Source of the DNA: Neoceratodus forsteri
Taxonomy: Eukaryota; Chordata; Ceratodontiformes; Ceratodontidae
DNA: 64,000 nt
NCBI GenBank assembly: GCA_016271365.2
Contig: JADMNL010000023.1
Location: 604,658,501 to 604,722,500 of the forward strand
Direction of reading: 5' to 3'
Part shown: positions 45,060-55,899 of the stretch, in pieces
Position numbering within the stretch: position 1 is the first letter of the stretch
Layout: each line of letters starts with the position of its first letter
Position numbers and translations under genes: made by a program
Notes under the pieces: generated by a model
Told to the model about the DNA's origin: nothing
The model's input: only the letters and a program-made list of their open reading frames with translations
Database searches by the model: none

Positions 45060-45838
45060 ATCAGGCTTGTTACTTGGTGGTATGCTGCTCCCTACCTCCG
45101 ATCAGGTGCGAAATCTGGATGTTATTTTTGATGGCGGTTTGACCCTAAAATCTCAGGTGTCAGCTGTCGTCAAATCCTCTTTCTACCATCTGAGGAACAT
45201 CGCCCAGGTGAAACACCTGGTTCCTCTGGGTGATCTTCCAACATTGGTCCCTGCCTTTGTCACTACCCATCTTGATTACTGCAATTCCCTTTACCTAGGG
45301 CTACTTGGGGTTGACATCCACCACCTGCAGCTGGTGCAGAATGTGGCAGCCAGGCTTTTGACTGGTACACTTAGAAACAGTCATATTACACCTTTGCTCC
45401 GCAAACTGCAATGGCTGCCTGTTAGGTGGTGGATCACCTTTAAGGTTGGTTTACTAACCTTTAAAGCCCTACATGACCAGGGACCTGGCTACCTCAAAGA
45501 TCTCCTGATTCCCTACTGCCCCCTCCGTCCTCTCTGCTCCACCAATGAGGGATTGCTGGAGATTCCCAGGGTTCGATTAAAGACATCAGGATCTCGTGCT
45601 TTTTGCTTTTTCAGCACCAACCCTGTGGAATTCTCTACCTCATTAGTTGAGAGAATCTCAACCATTGATAGTTTTAAAACTGGTCTGAAAACATATTTAT
45701 TTAGCCTGGTGTTTGTTTAGTTATGGTTGTTACAGTTTAATGCTGTTTTAAAATTTTATTACTATGTATTCATTTGATGTACAGCACCTTGGTTTCAAAA
45801 GGCACTATAAAAATAAAGTTCATTTGATTTGATTTGAA
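45060..45838 (+). mobile_element. L2-like LINE 3' end, 5' truncated
   Basis: The frame 45067-45720 is open for 217 codons and holds the C-terminal part of an L2 ORF2: VRNLDVIFDGGLTLKSQV, SFYHLRNIAQ, THLDYCNSLYLGLL, LQLVQNVAARLLTG, ITPLLRKLQWLPVRWWITFK and ALHDQGPGYLKDLLIP. It aligns with 25870-26510 of the L2-like LINE above. A short 3' UTR and a (TTTGA)n-type tail end at ~45838. RT proper is absent, so it has no activity of its own. Confidence 0.92.
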
Positions 45839-46198
45839 AAGTGCTTGTGAAGACACAGCCGTGAAATCTTGGCTATCTTGCAAGAAAATATAAATATTCT
45901 CAATAGAAGCTCCACATGTTATGCTGCTTTCCTATTGGATGCTAGATGTGTTCTGCTCTTTAGGAGGTTTAAGTGTGGGCCATGTGTGATGTCACCTCAC
46001 CACTATCCAGATGACATTCCACTATGACTTCCTTAAAATTAGGAAAAACAAGGAGACAATTACTCCAGGAAGTCACATTGAATTTTTTAATTTTAAAGTT
46101 TTAGGGTTTAAAATTTAACTGGCCTGGTCTTCAGCAAAAAATCCTCTTTATATTTTTATTTTATTTACTCAATCTTATTTCCTCTAGTTCATATTTAT
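45839..46198. other. Unassigned spacer
   Basis: Nothing recognised. Confidence 0.45.
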
Positions 46199-46833
46199 CT
46201 ATGCTGTGATACTGGAATGTATAGGAGAGGCATCACCAGTAGAAAACAAGAAGTTGTTATCCCTCTGTACAGACAGTTGGTGAGACCCCATATGGATTAC
46301 TGCTTGCAGTTCTGGAGACCCCATCTCTGCAAAGACATAGACAGGGTGGAGGCTATCCAGAAGAGGGCAACCAAAATGGTGCAGGGTCTGCACCAGAAGA
46401 CATACGAAGAGAGACTAAATGAACTTAAAATTCCTTGAGGAAAGGACAGGGGTCATGATATAAACTTTCAAGTACCTCAAGAGAATCAACAAAGTCCAAG
46501 AGGGTAGCATCTTTCAGAAAAAAGAGATGTGCAAGAACAAGGGGGCACAATTTGAAGGTAGAGGGGGGATGGCTCAGAAGTAATGTGAGGAAGTATTTTT
46601 TCATGAAGAGGGTTGTGGATGCATGGAACAGCCTTTCTGATGAGGTCATGGAGTCAAAAACAGTGGGGGGAATTCAAGAATGAATGTGAAAGACATAAAG
46701 CAATTCTAGTGGGGGCAGAAGAAAGTAGGCTGTTGCTTAACTTGGATCTGCAGCTTATCCATTTGGTAGGGAAATGGGCAGGCTAGGTGGGCCAAGCAGT
46801 CCTTATCTGCTATCAAATTCTATGTTTCTGTAT
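46199..46833 (+). mobile_element. CR1-like LINE 3' end, copy 3 (longest)
   Basis: The frame 46217-46438 encodes the usual end of CR1-type ORF2: VVIPLYRQLVRPHMDYCLQF, WRPHLCKDIDRVEAIQKRAT and KMVQGLHQKTYEERLNEL. After a frameshift the sequence continues exactly as copies 1 and 2 (ttcaagtacctcaagagaat to ctatcaaattctatgtttct). It is 5' truncated near 46199. Confidence 0.92.
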
Positions 46834-47315
46834 TAATCTGTGATATTTAATTTATATAATTTTGACTTGGGGTTTGCTTATTGAGTTAAAGGACCCTGAG
46901 TCGTAGAATTTCAAAAGTGTTCCATCATTATTGACAGTAGCACATTACCAAAGTTTGCAAGCCTGTTAATTATGTTGAAAACAACACAAAAAATTTGATC
47001 AGAATCTGTTTTGAACATGGGAATATGAGAACATTTAAATGATTTAAACCATTATGATCAAAATTGTATTATAGACAACTTAAAGAGCACTACATACAGT
47101 ACCACTACAATTACCCTCTCAATGTCCTCTGATCAATCAACAAACACTACCATCTCACCACCCACTCCTGTTACTCACAAGCTGTTAAATATTACCTGCC
47201 ATCTACTACCTTCCATACACAGCTATCCAGCAATGGCCATTATTCACTGAAAATACCACCAACATCGTAATCTGGTTTAAGGTCAGTTGGCATTCATCTG
47301 TATCCCCCTCCTCCC
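46834..47315. other. Unassigned spacer
   Basis: No gene; the last part may be 3' UTR of the LINE-B-type fragment that follows. Confidence 0.4.
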
Positions 47316-47391
47316 CCCCGGGTCATGCCTGAAAATAGGCAAGATTTGTCTAGTGCACTTACCCGGTCAACAAAAACTAAATAAATAAAAG
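47316..47391 (+). mobile_element. LINE-B-type 3' end fragment
   Basis: cccgggtcatgcctgaaaat aggcaagatttgtctagtgc acttacccggtcaacaaaaa ctaaataaataaaa matches 11765-11845 with about 85% identity by eye. Confidence 0.85.
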
Positions 47392-47844
47392 TCACATAAC
47401 AACAACAGTAAAGAGTTAAGCAAGCTAAAAAATTAAATATTAATAATAAAATAGCTTAAACACTGCACCAGAGGTTTGAAAATAAAATGGTGAAAAAGAA
47501 ACAAATATACATCTGGAGAGCTGTGTCTGTATCATCAACCCCGATGCAGAGCTAAGCCAGACCAAGATGAAGTCAGGTGAAGTCAGGCAAGTTGCAACTT
47601 TGACAGTGAATTTGCATGACTTCACTTGAAAAAAATGCCACTGTGTTTTCCAAAAACTTTGCAAAGTTGGCACTTTATGAATCTGGCAAATGTCATAAAT
47701 TAATAAATGAAGAAACATTTGCCATCTTCGCACAACTTTATTCAGGGCAAAAAGATGTTCGGAGCACATATGGACTTGATGGCAAAAGCAGAGACATGGT
47801 CAACCCAATACCATGACTAGGACATATCTTCTTTTTTATTCTTT
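47392..47844. other. Unassigned spacer
   Basis: Nothing recognised. Confidence 0.45.
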
Positions 47845-48038
47845 GGTAACAGTGTAATGCCAACTAGGTACAATGCCTGTTTTCAGGGGTGACCTGGGAG
47901 CACTGGGGAGGTTAATTGACTTGCTCAGGGTCACCCAATATGCAGGCAGATGCAGTGGGTATCAAATCTTGATCTGCTAGATGTACCAAACTCATTATCA
48001 GCTTGTTACTCTATCCTCTAGGCTATACTGCCACCCCC
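47845..48038 (-). mobile_element. CORE-SINE (MIR-like), diverged copy
   Basis: The complement shows ggcagtatagcctagaggat, a diverged middle, tttgatacccac, ggtgaccctgagcaagtcaa ttaacctccccagtgctccc and a 3' end aggtcacccctgaaaacagg cattgtacctagttggcatt. That tail is closest to the LINE-B terminus of the SINE copies here. Confidence 0.78.
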
Positions 48039-48059
48039 AACATTACACTCCTTACCAAG

Positions 48060-50490
48060 GTGTGCAGTATTAAGAAGAGATAGAGAGGGAAGGAAGAGTT
48101 GCATTATGTGTAAAGGACAGCATGAAGGCCACTAAAGCCGAGGGTACTGGGAATAAGCAAGTACATAGATACAATGTGGACGCAAGCAATACTGAAAGGG
48201 AGAGAAACATCAGGATAGGAGTAATATACAGACCACCATCTCAAACAATGGAAGACAATAGGGAGCTTGGAGGTAAGATATAAAGACCAGCAATGCAGGG
48301 GAGGTGCTGCTAATCTGTGATTTCATGAGGCCTTAAGAAGTATAGATCACAATAACAGCAAGTGCAAAAAGTCAACAGATGATACAGGTTTTCAAGAAGA
48401 TAATTTTAGTAAAGAAGGTGGAGCAGTCAACAAGAGAGGCAACCATCTTCAACTTAGTCCTTACAAATGGAAACAGTATAGTGAAGTCTCAGTGCTGGAC
48501 CAACTGGGAATGAGAAAGCGTCAGAGATTATGGTTTGACATCATATTTTAAGTAGAGAGAAAGTTGCAGACAAATATCCTGCATTTTAGGAGAACTGATT
48601 TTGGTAGGATGGTAATCTGTTGCTCAATAAACTAGAGGGGGTAAACATTGCAGAGGGGGTGGATTTGAAGTGGGAAGTGGCAAAAATGTGATCTCAGAAA
48701 TCACAAATCTCAGTGTAAGGGTACTAGAGAAAAAAAAATTGTGGTTAGAAACAAATGTGGTTCACAAGAGAAGCGGGGGCATCTGTGAGTAAGAAAAGTA
48801 GTACATTTAAAAAAATGCACAACCAACCAAGTGGAGATGAATAGGGTGTAGTTCATAAACAAGCTGATGGAGGTCATCAGAAACATGAGGAAGGTTGATG
48901 TGGAGCTGAGATGTCTGAGGAAATGAGATGGGAGAAAATACTTTATTTTATTAATCAGAAGATAAATGAAAAAAGAATAGTTAGCCATCCTGAAATGGGG
49001 AGATAAATGGGAGTTGGACAAAGGAAACATGAACATACTAAATGAATATTTTATTTAGTACTCATATTAGTGGAAAAGGAGCAATTGACTGACTCCGCCA
49101 TCATGGCAAATGGAGAGAGTGTTAATTACAAAAGGGTACTATAGGGCTAAGCACACTGAAGGTGGATAGGTCTATTTATTTATTATTTATTTATTTGATA
49201 ACAGTTAAGTACACTAGTCCCAGGGACCATTTTCAAGCATGACCCAGGCCACTTAGATGGCACATAGGACACAAGTACGACAACAACAATCACAGTAAAA
49301 ATTGAAACAGGGCAGTGAATACATAGTTACACAGGCAGGTCATGACAGAATGGGCACAGAAAAGCTACATCTCAATGCGCTAAAGGAGATGAGGACAGAC
49401 CTAACTGAGACACTGGAGGCAGAGATCATGCTCAGGAACTGGATGACAGTGATTGCATTTCCTCTGTACAATAATGGGAGTAGGGATGGACCAAGGAACT
49501 GCAGACTTGTCAGTCTAAAGTCTGTAGTGCGAAAGCTGGTAGGGACCATAATAAGAGAGAGACTGATATATTTCTTGGAGGCAAAGGGACTTCAGGACAT
49601 TCTACACAATGGGTTGAAGTGGAGGTTGTGTCATACAAACCTGACTGATTTCATAAATTTGGAGATGAAGGAAGTGAATATAGGACAGGCAGTAGAGATA
49701 CTTTACCTTGATTTCACTAAAACATTAATTTCCATGCCAGATCAAAGGTTGGTAAAGTAGAATGATGCATGACTTGGTGATGGGGACAAAGTCAAAAGAT
49801 GGTGAGAAACTGGTTGAGTGTCAGAACCAAGAGGATGATAATTAATGGGGAATTCCCAGGGGCTAGGGGGTTACTTGTGGTGTTCCATGGGGACTGGTCC
49901 TAGGACTGGCACTCTTCAACCTCTTCATCTGAAACATCAAGGAAGAGATAAAGGGCCATATACTGTATGCTTCTCCACAGATTATACTAAGATCTGTGGC
50001 TGGGTAGATATTAAGGATGGTGTCAGAATTACAAAAGAGAACCTGGATACTTTAGATAAATGCTTAAAAGTATGGTAGATAAAGAAACCAAGAACATTAG
50101 GTTGATGTGCATGGGGTAAAAAAATGTCAAACTGAATACAGAAAGGGGGAGATATTGTATTAGTGGAAAGCACAATGGAGAAGAGGGACTTGGGGTAACA
50201 ATTTTGGACAGTCTGAAGACAATAGCATGATATAACAGGGCAGTGGAAAAGGCAAACAGACTGTTGGGGTGCATAGAATGGGGATCAGTAGTCAGAGAAG
50301 AGATGTGCTTCTACCACTTTAAAGATCACTGGTTCTTCTTCAGCTGGAACACTGCAGTTTTGGAGACTGCATTTGAAGAAGGATTGGGAGAGAGTGGAGG
50401 TAGTACAGATAAGGGTAACCAAGATGATCCAGGAAAAGCAGAAAAGGACTTATAAGAAGGTGTTAAAGGACCTTAAAGGGACACTGTCAA
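48060..50490 (+). pseudogene. CR1-type ORF2 (endonuclease-RT), heavily decayed
   Basis: In shifting frames: RIGVIYRPPSQTMED (endonuclease, ~48205), a degraded LLICDF (GDFN region, ~48310), LVLTNGNSIVKSQCW (~48460) and WFTREAG-like sequence (~48760). The clearest part is 49302-49760: VIAFPLYNNGSRDGPRNCR, LVSLKSVVRKLVGTIIRERL, IYFLEAKGLQDIL, CHTNLTDFIN and QAVEILYLDFTKT. Then come a palm region STDYTKICG (~49980; expected YADD-type Asp pair lost) and ANRLLGCIEWGSVVREEM (~50253). It lacks the 3' tail. A LINE-B-type 3' fragment is inserted at 49171-49249. Confidence 0.82.
49171..49249 (-). mobile_element. LINE-B-type 3' end fragment, minus strand, inside the CR1-like ORF2
   Basis: ttatttatttatttgataac agttaagtacactagtccca gggaccattttcaagcatga cccagg is the complement of the LINE-B terminus at 11765-11845, A-rich tail included. 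Confidence 0.75.
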
Positions 50491-51789
50491 TCTTTTTTGC
50501 ATCATATTATTTCTAGTTAAAAACCCACAATTCGTGATTGTATACCTTTTGTAAACTTTATTAATATTATTGGTTGTTTTATTTGTTTCCTTGTTTAGCA
50601 GAACTGAAATGCATGCTAATGCATAATTACACCAAACGTAGTTTTGTTTCAAATCCTTGATCTACACTTTTTGCATACTTCCTGCACATTAGAAACACCA
50701 CTAAACAGTGCTGCCACACATGATGCAGTAGTCTTCTACTCTACTACATGCTGAGTGGCTAGGAAGGAGGATTATGTTGGATGGCGTGTTTGTATCAGAA
50801 GTGGCCAAGAGAGGGGAAAGAGGTTGGGCTTAGGAATCAGATTGAATTTCATTGCTTGAAGGAGGTTACCAGGCATGGATTGCTTTAAAAGCAGTGGGCA
50901 AGTGGAATAGAAAGGGGAAAGGGTGATGGAGGTCGTAGGGCCTACTGCATGGCAAGGGTGAGGATACATGGGGTTGAGGCAGGGATTGACAAGAATACCA
51001 GCATTTGGGGTGTTCACGAGCAGCGAATAAGTGTGAGAAGAGAAGGATACAGAAGGCACAGGACAACAGCAGGAAGAAGGAGAAAGGAGACTGCATGGCT
51101 CATTGCTGGCATTGGCATGTGACGTCATGGCCACGTGAGTAGGAAAGGATACTGGAATTGCAGAGAGAAGTTGGAATAGGGACACAGGAAAGGGGACAAT
51201 AAACAGTCACCCCTTCTAGCCATAGCAGTCTCCTTTCTGGGTATATTTTGTTTTCAGGGTATTTTGTTTTCAGTATGGGTAGGATTAAAGGCTCTTGTTT
51301 TCTAGTATTGCCACATAGTGGGCAATTAGCACATTGAAAATGGCAGATTAATTAAAGATTGCAGGATTTTTAGATGCCATTATATAAAGTCCATTACATA
51401 TGAAATACTGCTTTACAATAAAAATTGTCATACATTTACAGAACCAGATAATTCTTCCTAATGCAGCTGGAAAGTTACCTGCCAAGTCACCATCTAGTTA
51501 AAGATCATGCCCCCTTTTGGCCTGATCACAGGCAAGGATATTACCAGGCCATTTTAGCAGGGATGGCAGTTGCAAGTGTAGCAGGAAAAGGAGAAGGTGG
51601 ATCTGATAGCATAGGAGGCTGAGGGGATGCAGATGGCCCAGAGCGACCTGCTACACCATATGGAAAATTGCATTTCCAGACTGATGGTGATTAGGAGAAC
51701 AGGTTTAAAGGGTGGGGTGGGCTGAGTAAAAACAATTAAACTGTGTATTGACCTATGATGTTGTCCATTCTAGATACAGCAGAGCAAGA
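50491..51789. other. Unassigned region, including the probable 5' leader of Ngaro copy 2
   Basis: I searched here by eye for a repeat of A2 (57044-57438) and did not find one. The left end of copy 2 is therefore not defined. No coding content recognised. Confidence 0.4.
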
Positions 51790-53150
51790 ATGGCACCAAA
51801 GAAGGCAAAGCCCAGCAAAGAGGAATGCTACAAAGCAGTGATGGACCTGGTGGAGAAAGTGAATCGGTTACTGGAGGTTGCGGAGCCAGATGGAGGAGAG
51901 AAGGGGGACAAAGGGGAAGGGGAAGATGGGGAAGGGTTGGGAGATGAACAAGAGGGTGCCAACAAGGAGCAGTGTACCAGAACCCAGGACAGTGGTACCG
52001 GGATCTGAACCAATGGCCTCTATGAGTCCGGCTCCTAGTAACCCGGTTCCCGAGCTGACCCTGGACAGCATCCCAGACCCAGTGGTAGTACCAGAACCTG
52101 AGACACCGAGACTCCATCCGATCCTACCAGAACCAGTTCCGATACCACCGGTGCCACAGATTTTGCCACCCAGCACACAAGGAGTCCCCCTGCAGAGGGC
52201 CGGCACCTCACAGACACATGGAACAGGTAATCAGGTGGTGACTATGGAGAGCAGTGTAAAAGAATATGTAGAGCAAATGTTGAAAAGTATGGGGGGAATG
52301 GGATAGGACAGCTGGAGAATGCACTAGGAGAAATAAAAGGAGGAGGGAGTGACAAAGGGAGCATAATGATAGCAGGGAGCCCTGGGATGGGAAGGAAGCT
52401 GGGGGCACCAGGGGTGTGTTTAGCGGACCATGTCCCCATGACCATGAAAGAGAAGATATGGAAAGGGGAATAAGTGGATATTTTCACATTGGTGAATGTA
52501 AACAGTATGGATAAATACGAGGAGAAGGATAATTTCAAAAAGAAGGACATGGCGGGCGGCAGTGGTGTTGTTAGGAAAGGGAGAGGAGGACAAAACATGG
52601 AAGGGAAAAACCTGGGACAATTGGTCTACAGGTTTCATTTATTTTATGGCCTTTGTTATTGAGAAGTGGCTGGAACTTGCTACCTTGCTCTAAACCTATT
52701 CCCTCATAATAAAAAATGCATACAAAAAGGGGGGGCATAGTTGGCTACAATATGATGAGAAGTTTAGGAAGAGAATGGATCATTTGGGGATGTGAAGTGG
52801 GACGCAAGGCAAATAGGCTTGAAATTTATATGGGCCCCATGGAAAAGGAAACGAAGGGGAAAAAAGAAGCGGGGTGGCTGCAAAGGCCTGTTGGGGTTAC
52901 AACAGGGCCTCCTGCTCATGTCCGAACTGCCTCTTCTGGCATGTTTGTTCCAAGTGTGGGGGGCATCACCTGGCATCCAAGTGTAGATACAACTGGGAAA
53001 AAGGGTCCAGGAGCCAGGACAGCATGTACCAGCTGCCCTTTCAGAACAGTCAGAGCTCCTTCCGGTGGCAGCAATGGGGGAGAGGTAACAGGGGAGCGGT
53101 AACAAGGGGAGGGGACAGTCCTATCAAACCCGACACCAGGACATGATAGA
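51790..53150 (+). pseudogene. Ngaro copy 2 gag-like region, broken
   Basis: The ATG at 51790 opens MAPKKAKPSKEECYKAVMDL, a basic start followed by VEKVNRLLEV, then an acidic Glu/Gly tract and a Pro-rich stretch (52050-52200). Blocks shared with copy 1 are SSVKEYVEQM (~52252) and HVPMTMKEKIWK (~52430). Near 52910-52985 lies CPNCLFWHVCSKCGGHHLAS plus KC, a Cys/His knuckle of the type found in gag-like proteins of DIRS/Ngaro elements. The C-terminus is Gln/Arg/Gly rich. At least four frameshifts and a stop at 52006 break it. I chose 51790 because the aligned helix in copy 1 begins at the equivalent place. Confidence 0.72.
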
Positions 53151-54905
53151 GTTGGTCCAAAGGGGGGGGTTCCAGCTGGCCCAGACACCCATAAGAATAG
53201 AGTGGGTGGAAAGGTGGCTGAAAGGTTACCCAGACTGGGTGGTGGCCAGAAAGTTGCAGGAAGGCTTTCGGACAGGCTTTAGCCTGCATTTTTTGGGCTG
53301 TAGGAAACGGATGAAGGCAAAAAATCTCAAATCCATGCATGGAAAGGAGACAATCCTGGCATGGAAAATTCAAAAAGAAGTGGCAGCAGGGAGGGTAGAA
53401 GACCCGTTTGCCTCCCCTCCACTGCCAAACTTGAGGGTTTCTCCATTGGGACTGGTGCCCAAGAAACAGGAAGGCTAGTACCGAGTAATTTTTTTTTTTT
53501 TTTTTTTTTTTTTAGTTGTTTAACCAGGTATAGCACACTAAGCTGGAAGCTTTTTTACAGGAGCAACCTGGAAGCACAAGGAGGTTAAGTGACTTGCTCA
53601 GGGTCACACAGTATGCAAGTGGAAGCTGTGGGATTCAAACTCAGGTCTGGTCTGCTGGATGTCACCAGATTTGCAGCTCAGAGCCTTAGACCACTGCACT
53701 ATACTGCCTCCGTAATACATCACCTATCCTACCCAGAAGGTGAGTTGGTCAATGACGCCATTGGTGAGGAAGGTAGCAGGGTTAGCTACGCCACCCTGGA
53801 AGAAGCAGTGTGACTCATTAGATCAAAACAGGAGGCATGGTTGGTGAAAACAGATAGAGTTGACCTCTTGGCTATTGCCGGTCAGGCCAGAGGATTGGGA
53901 TTTACTATGCTTCCAGGTGGAGGGGAAGTATTATTTTGACAAGAGCATGCCCATGGGGTGCTCAATAGCATGTGCCACATTCGAGATGTTTAGTACCTGG
54001 TTGCAATGGGCTTTTCAGAATTGGTTTGGGTACCAAACAGTAGTACTCTACTTGGATGATTTCCTGTTCATCGGGGAAGGAGGAAGGAGACTGAGGACAT
54101 GCTGAGGGATTTTCAGGTGCTATGTCTGGATGTGGGGGTGCCATTAACAGAAGACAAGACTGAGGGACCCAGTCAGACAATAGAGTTCCTAGGGCTGGAA
54201 CTGGACAAGACACAGGAACTATACCAGTTGCCTGACCAAAAGGTTAGGAGGCCATGGAGCTGTTGGAGGACAGTGGGGGGATGCAGGAGGGCACAGCTGC
54301 AACGGGGCAACAACTGTCAGGGCACCTGAACTTTGCATGTAGAGCCATTGCACCAGGGCACACATTTCCATGGTGTTTAGCCTGGGCAATGCGGGGGGCT
54401 AAGCAGCCTCACCATTGGATAGACCTTAATAAAGGGACCAGGGAGGATATGGCAGTGTGGGAACATTTCCTGCAAGCCTACAATAGACAAACATTTTGGC
54501 AGGATGACTGGCTTTCCAACATGGATTTGCAGCTGTATACAGGTGCAGTTGGGTATTGGCATGGGAGGTACTTCCAAGTCAATGGTTTGAAGAACCATGG
54601 CCGGAGGACTGGCCCCGGAGGTGATGAAAGACATCACCTTTTGGAACTGTTCCCCATATGGGTGGCAATGATAGTCTGGGAAAGGGAGCTTAGGAACTGG
54701 CAGGTCACATTTTGGAGTGATAGTAAGGCAGTGGTGGAAGTGCTGAACAGGAGAAGGATGAAGTCGGAAAGAGTGATGAGAGTGTTAGGCAGGATGGTGT
54801 GGCTGGGCTGGGCTTGGCTTGACCCTGAACATGTCCTTCAGGGCCAAGCACATTGACGGTGTGGATGCTGTGTTAGCTGATTGCCTCTCCCGATTGCAGA
54901 TGGAC
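53143..54905 (+). pseudogene. Ngaro copy 2 reverse transcriptase-RNase H, interrupted by a SINE
   Basis: 53143-53478 carries the N-terminal RT (IEWVERWLKGYPDWVVARKL, FRTGFSLHFLG, VEDPFASPPLPNLRVSPLGL, VPKKQEG). After the SINE the frame resumes HHLSYPEGELVNDAIGEEG. 53860-54105 holds PVRPEDWDLLCFQVEGKYYF, DKSMPMGCSIACATFEMFS and VVLYLDDFLFIG with both catalytic Asp (54046-54063). FLGLELDKTQELYQLPDQK follows at ~54185. RNase H (54254-54905): LYTGAVG (first Asp changed to Gly), LLELFPIW (Glu), FWSDSKAVVEVLN (Asp), ADCLSRLQ (Asp). Frameshifts fall near 53840, 54100, 54250 and 54830, plus a stop after KQEG. Confidence 0.88.
53489..53710 (-). mobile_element. CORE-SINE (MIR-like) inserted in Ngaro RT
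   Basis: T run at 53489-53513 (the A tail), then in reverse complement order the LINE-related tail (aaccaggtatagcacactaa gctggaagc), the core (gaggttaagtgacttgctca gggtcacacagtatgcaagt gg) and the head (gggattcaaactcaggtctg ... cagctcagagccttagacca ctgcactatactgcctcc). Flanks gtaat (53484-53488) and gtaat (53712-53716) form a short duplication. Taking out the insert rejoins the RT sequence YR-VI-HHLSYP. Confidence 0.9.
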
Positions 54906-55039
54906 AAATTCAGGACCATTGCACCGGAGCAGAGGCCTGTGAGACCACCATCCCGACATACATATGGTCGATTGGATTGGGGAGCTGAAGTACTGTTCCA
55001 CAACTCCTGGGCCCCCCAGGACCCTGAGAGCTTATGAGA

Positions 55040-55860
55040 CCCCTTGGAGGGCTTTTCAGAAATTCTGGTAACAGTATGGTGGACAGGTAAATGGGGCAGT
55101 GACAGGGGAGCAAGTGGCAAGATTTATAGTAATGGGATGGAACCAGAAAATGTCACATGTGACCATGGGGGTACATCTGGCAGCTATAGGACAGATCTGT
55201 ACACTAAGGGGCTAGGAGGACCCAACTAAAAGCAACCTGATCTGCAAAATGATGCAGGGTTGGATTCAGGGATCAGATAAGAAACAGGATAACAGAAGGC
55301 CAATCTCTGAGAGTCTGATGGTAAGGTTGATAGGTGCACTACAACATATCTGCAGTTCATGAAGTGAAGCTGTGTTGTTTCAAGCCCTTTACACCGCCAT
55401 GTACAGTGGGGCATTTAGGCTGAGTGAAGTAGTGGAGCACAACAAATGGACAGAAGGGGAGGCTGCAGTGGGCAGACGAGAATGGTCAGAAGAGGCAGTA
55501 GGGGTATTGCTAAGGAGGTCAAAGACCGATCAGCAAGGGCAAAGAACGAGGGTGTGGTTGAGGAAGCACCCCAATGGAACCATTTGCCCTGTAGTGGCAC
55601 TGCACATGTACATGGCAGAACGTCCAAACCAAGGGAATGCCAAGTTGTTCATACATGGGGACGGCAAGCCAGTGTCCGGGTACCAGGTAACATCGGTACT
55701 GCACAAAGGGCTCAGATTTTTGGGAGAACCAGGGGAAGGTTATTCCTCCCACTCATTCAGGATTGGGGCCACCTCAATGATGGCAGTGCAAGGCAGTGGG
55801 CCTGGATAGATCAAAGAGAAAGGCAGTTGGGCTTCAGGATGTTATAAAACATACATATGG
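55040..55860 (+). pseudogene. Ngaro copy 2 tyrosine recombinase, catalytic residues kept
   Basis: The main frame 55372-55809 reads LFQALYTAMYSGAFRLSEVV (Arg I in FRLSE, ~55417), VGVLLRRSKTDQQGQRTRVW (beta-hairpin Lys, ~55510), GTICPVVALHMYMAERP, FIHGDGKPVSGYQVTSVLHK and GYSSHSFRIGATSM (His-x-x-Arg, ~55748). After a frameshift at ~55790 come GSWASGCYKTYIW (Trp/His-like position and catalytic Tyr, ~55822-55850). The upstream part (55040-55370) is decayed. The enzyme would recombine the element's circular DNA into the genome. With one frameshift near the end it is the least damaged catalytic domain of the two Ngaro copies. Confidence 0.86.
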
Positions 55861-55899
55861 AAAACACAACAATAATGATTTCTGTTTTGTCTCCCACAG

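Noticed and set aside
51878..52306. Pro/Val-rich 142-codon frame overlapping the Ngaro copy 2 gag-like start
   Set aside because: Part of it is real gag-like sequence in a shifted frame; I treated it as one broken gag-like region rather than a separate gene.
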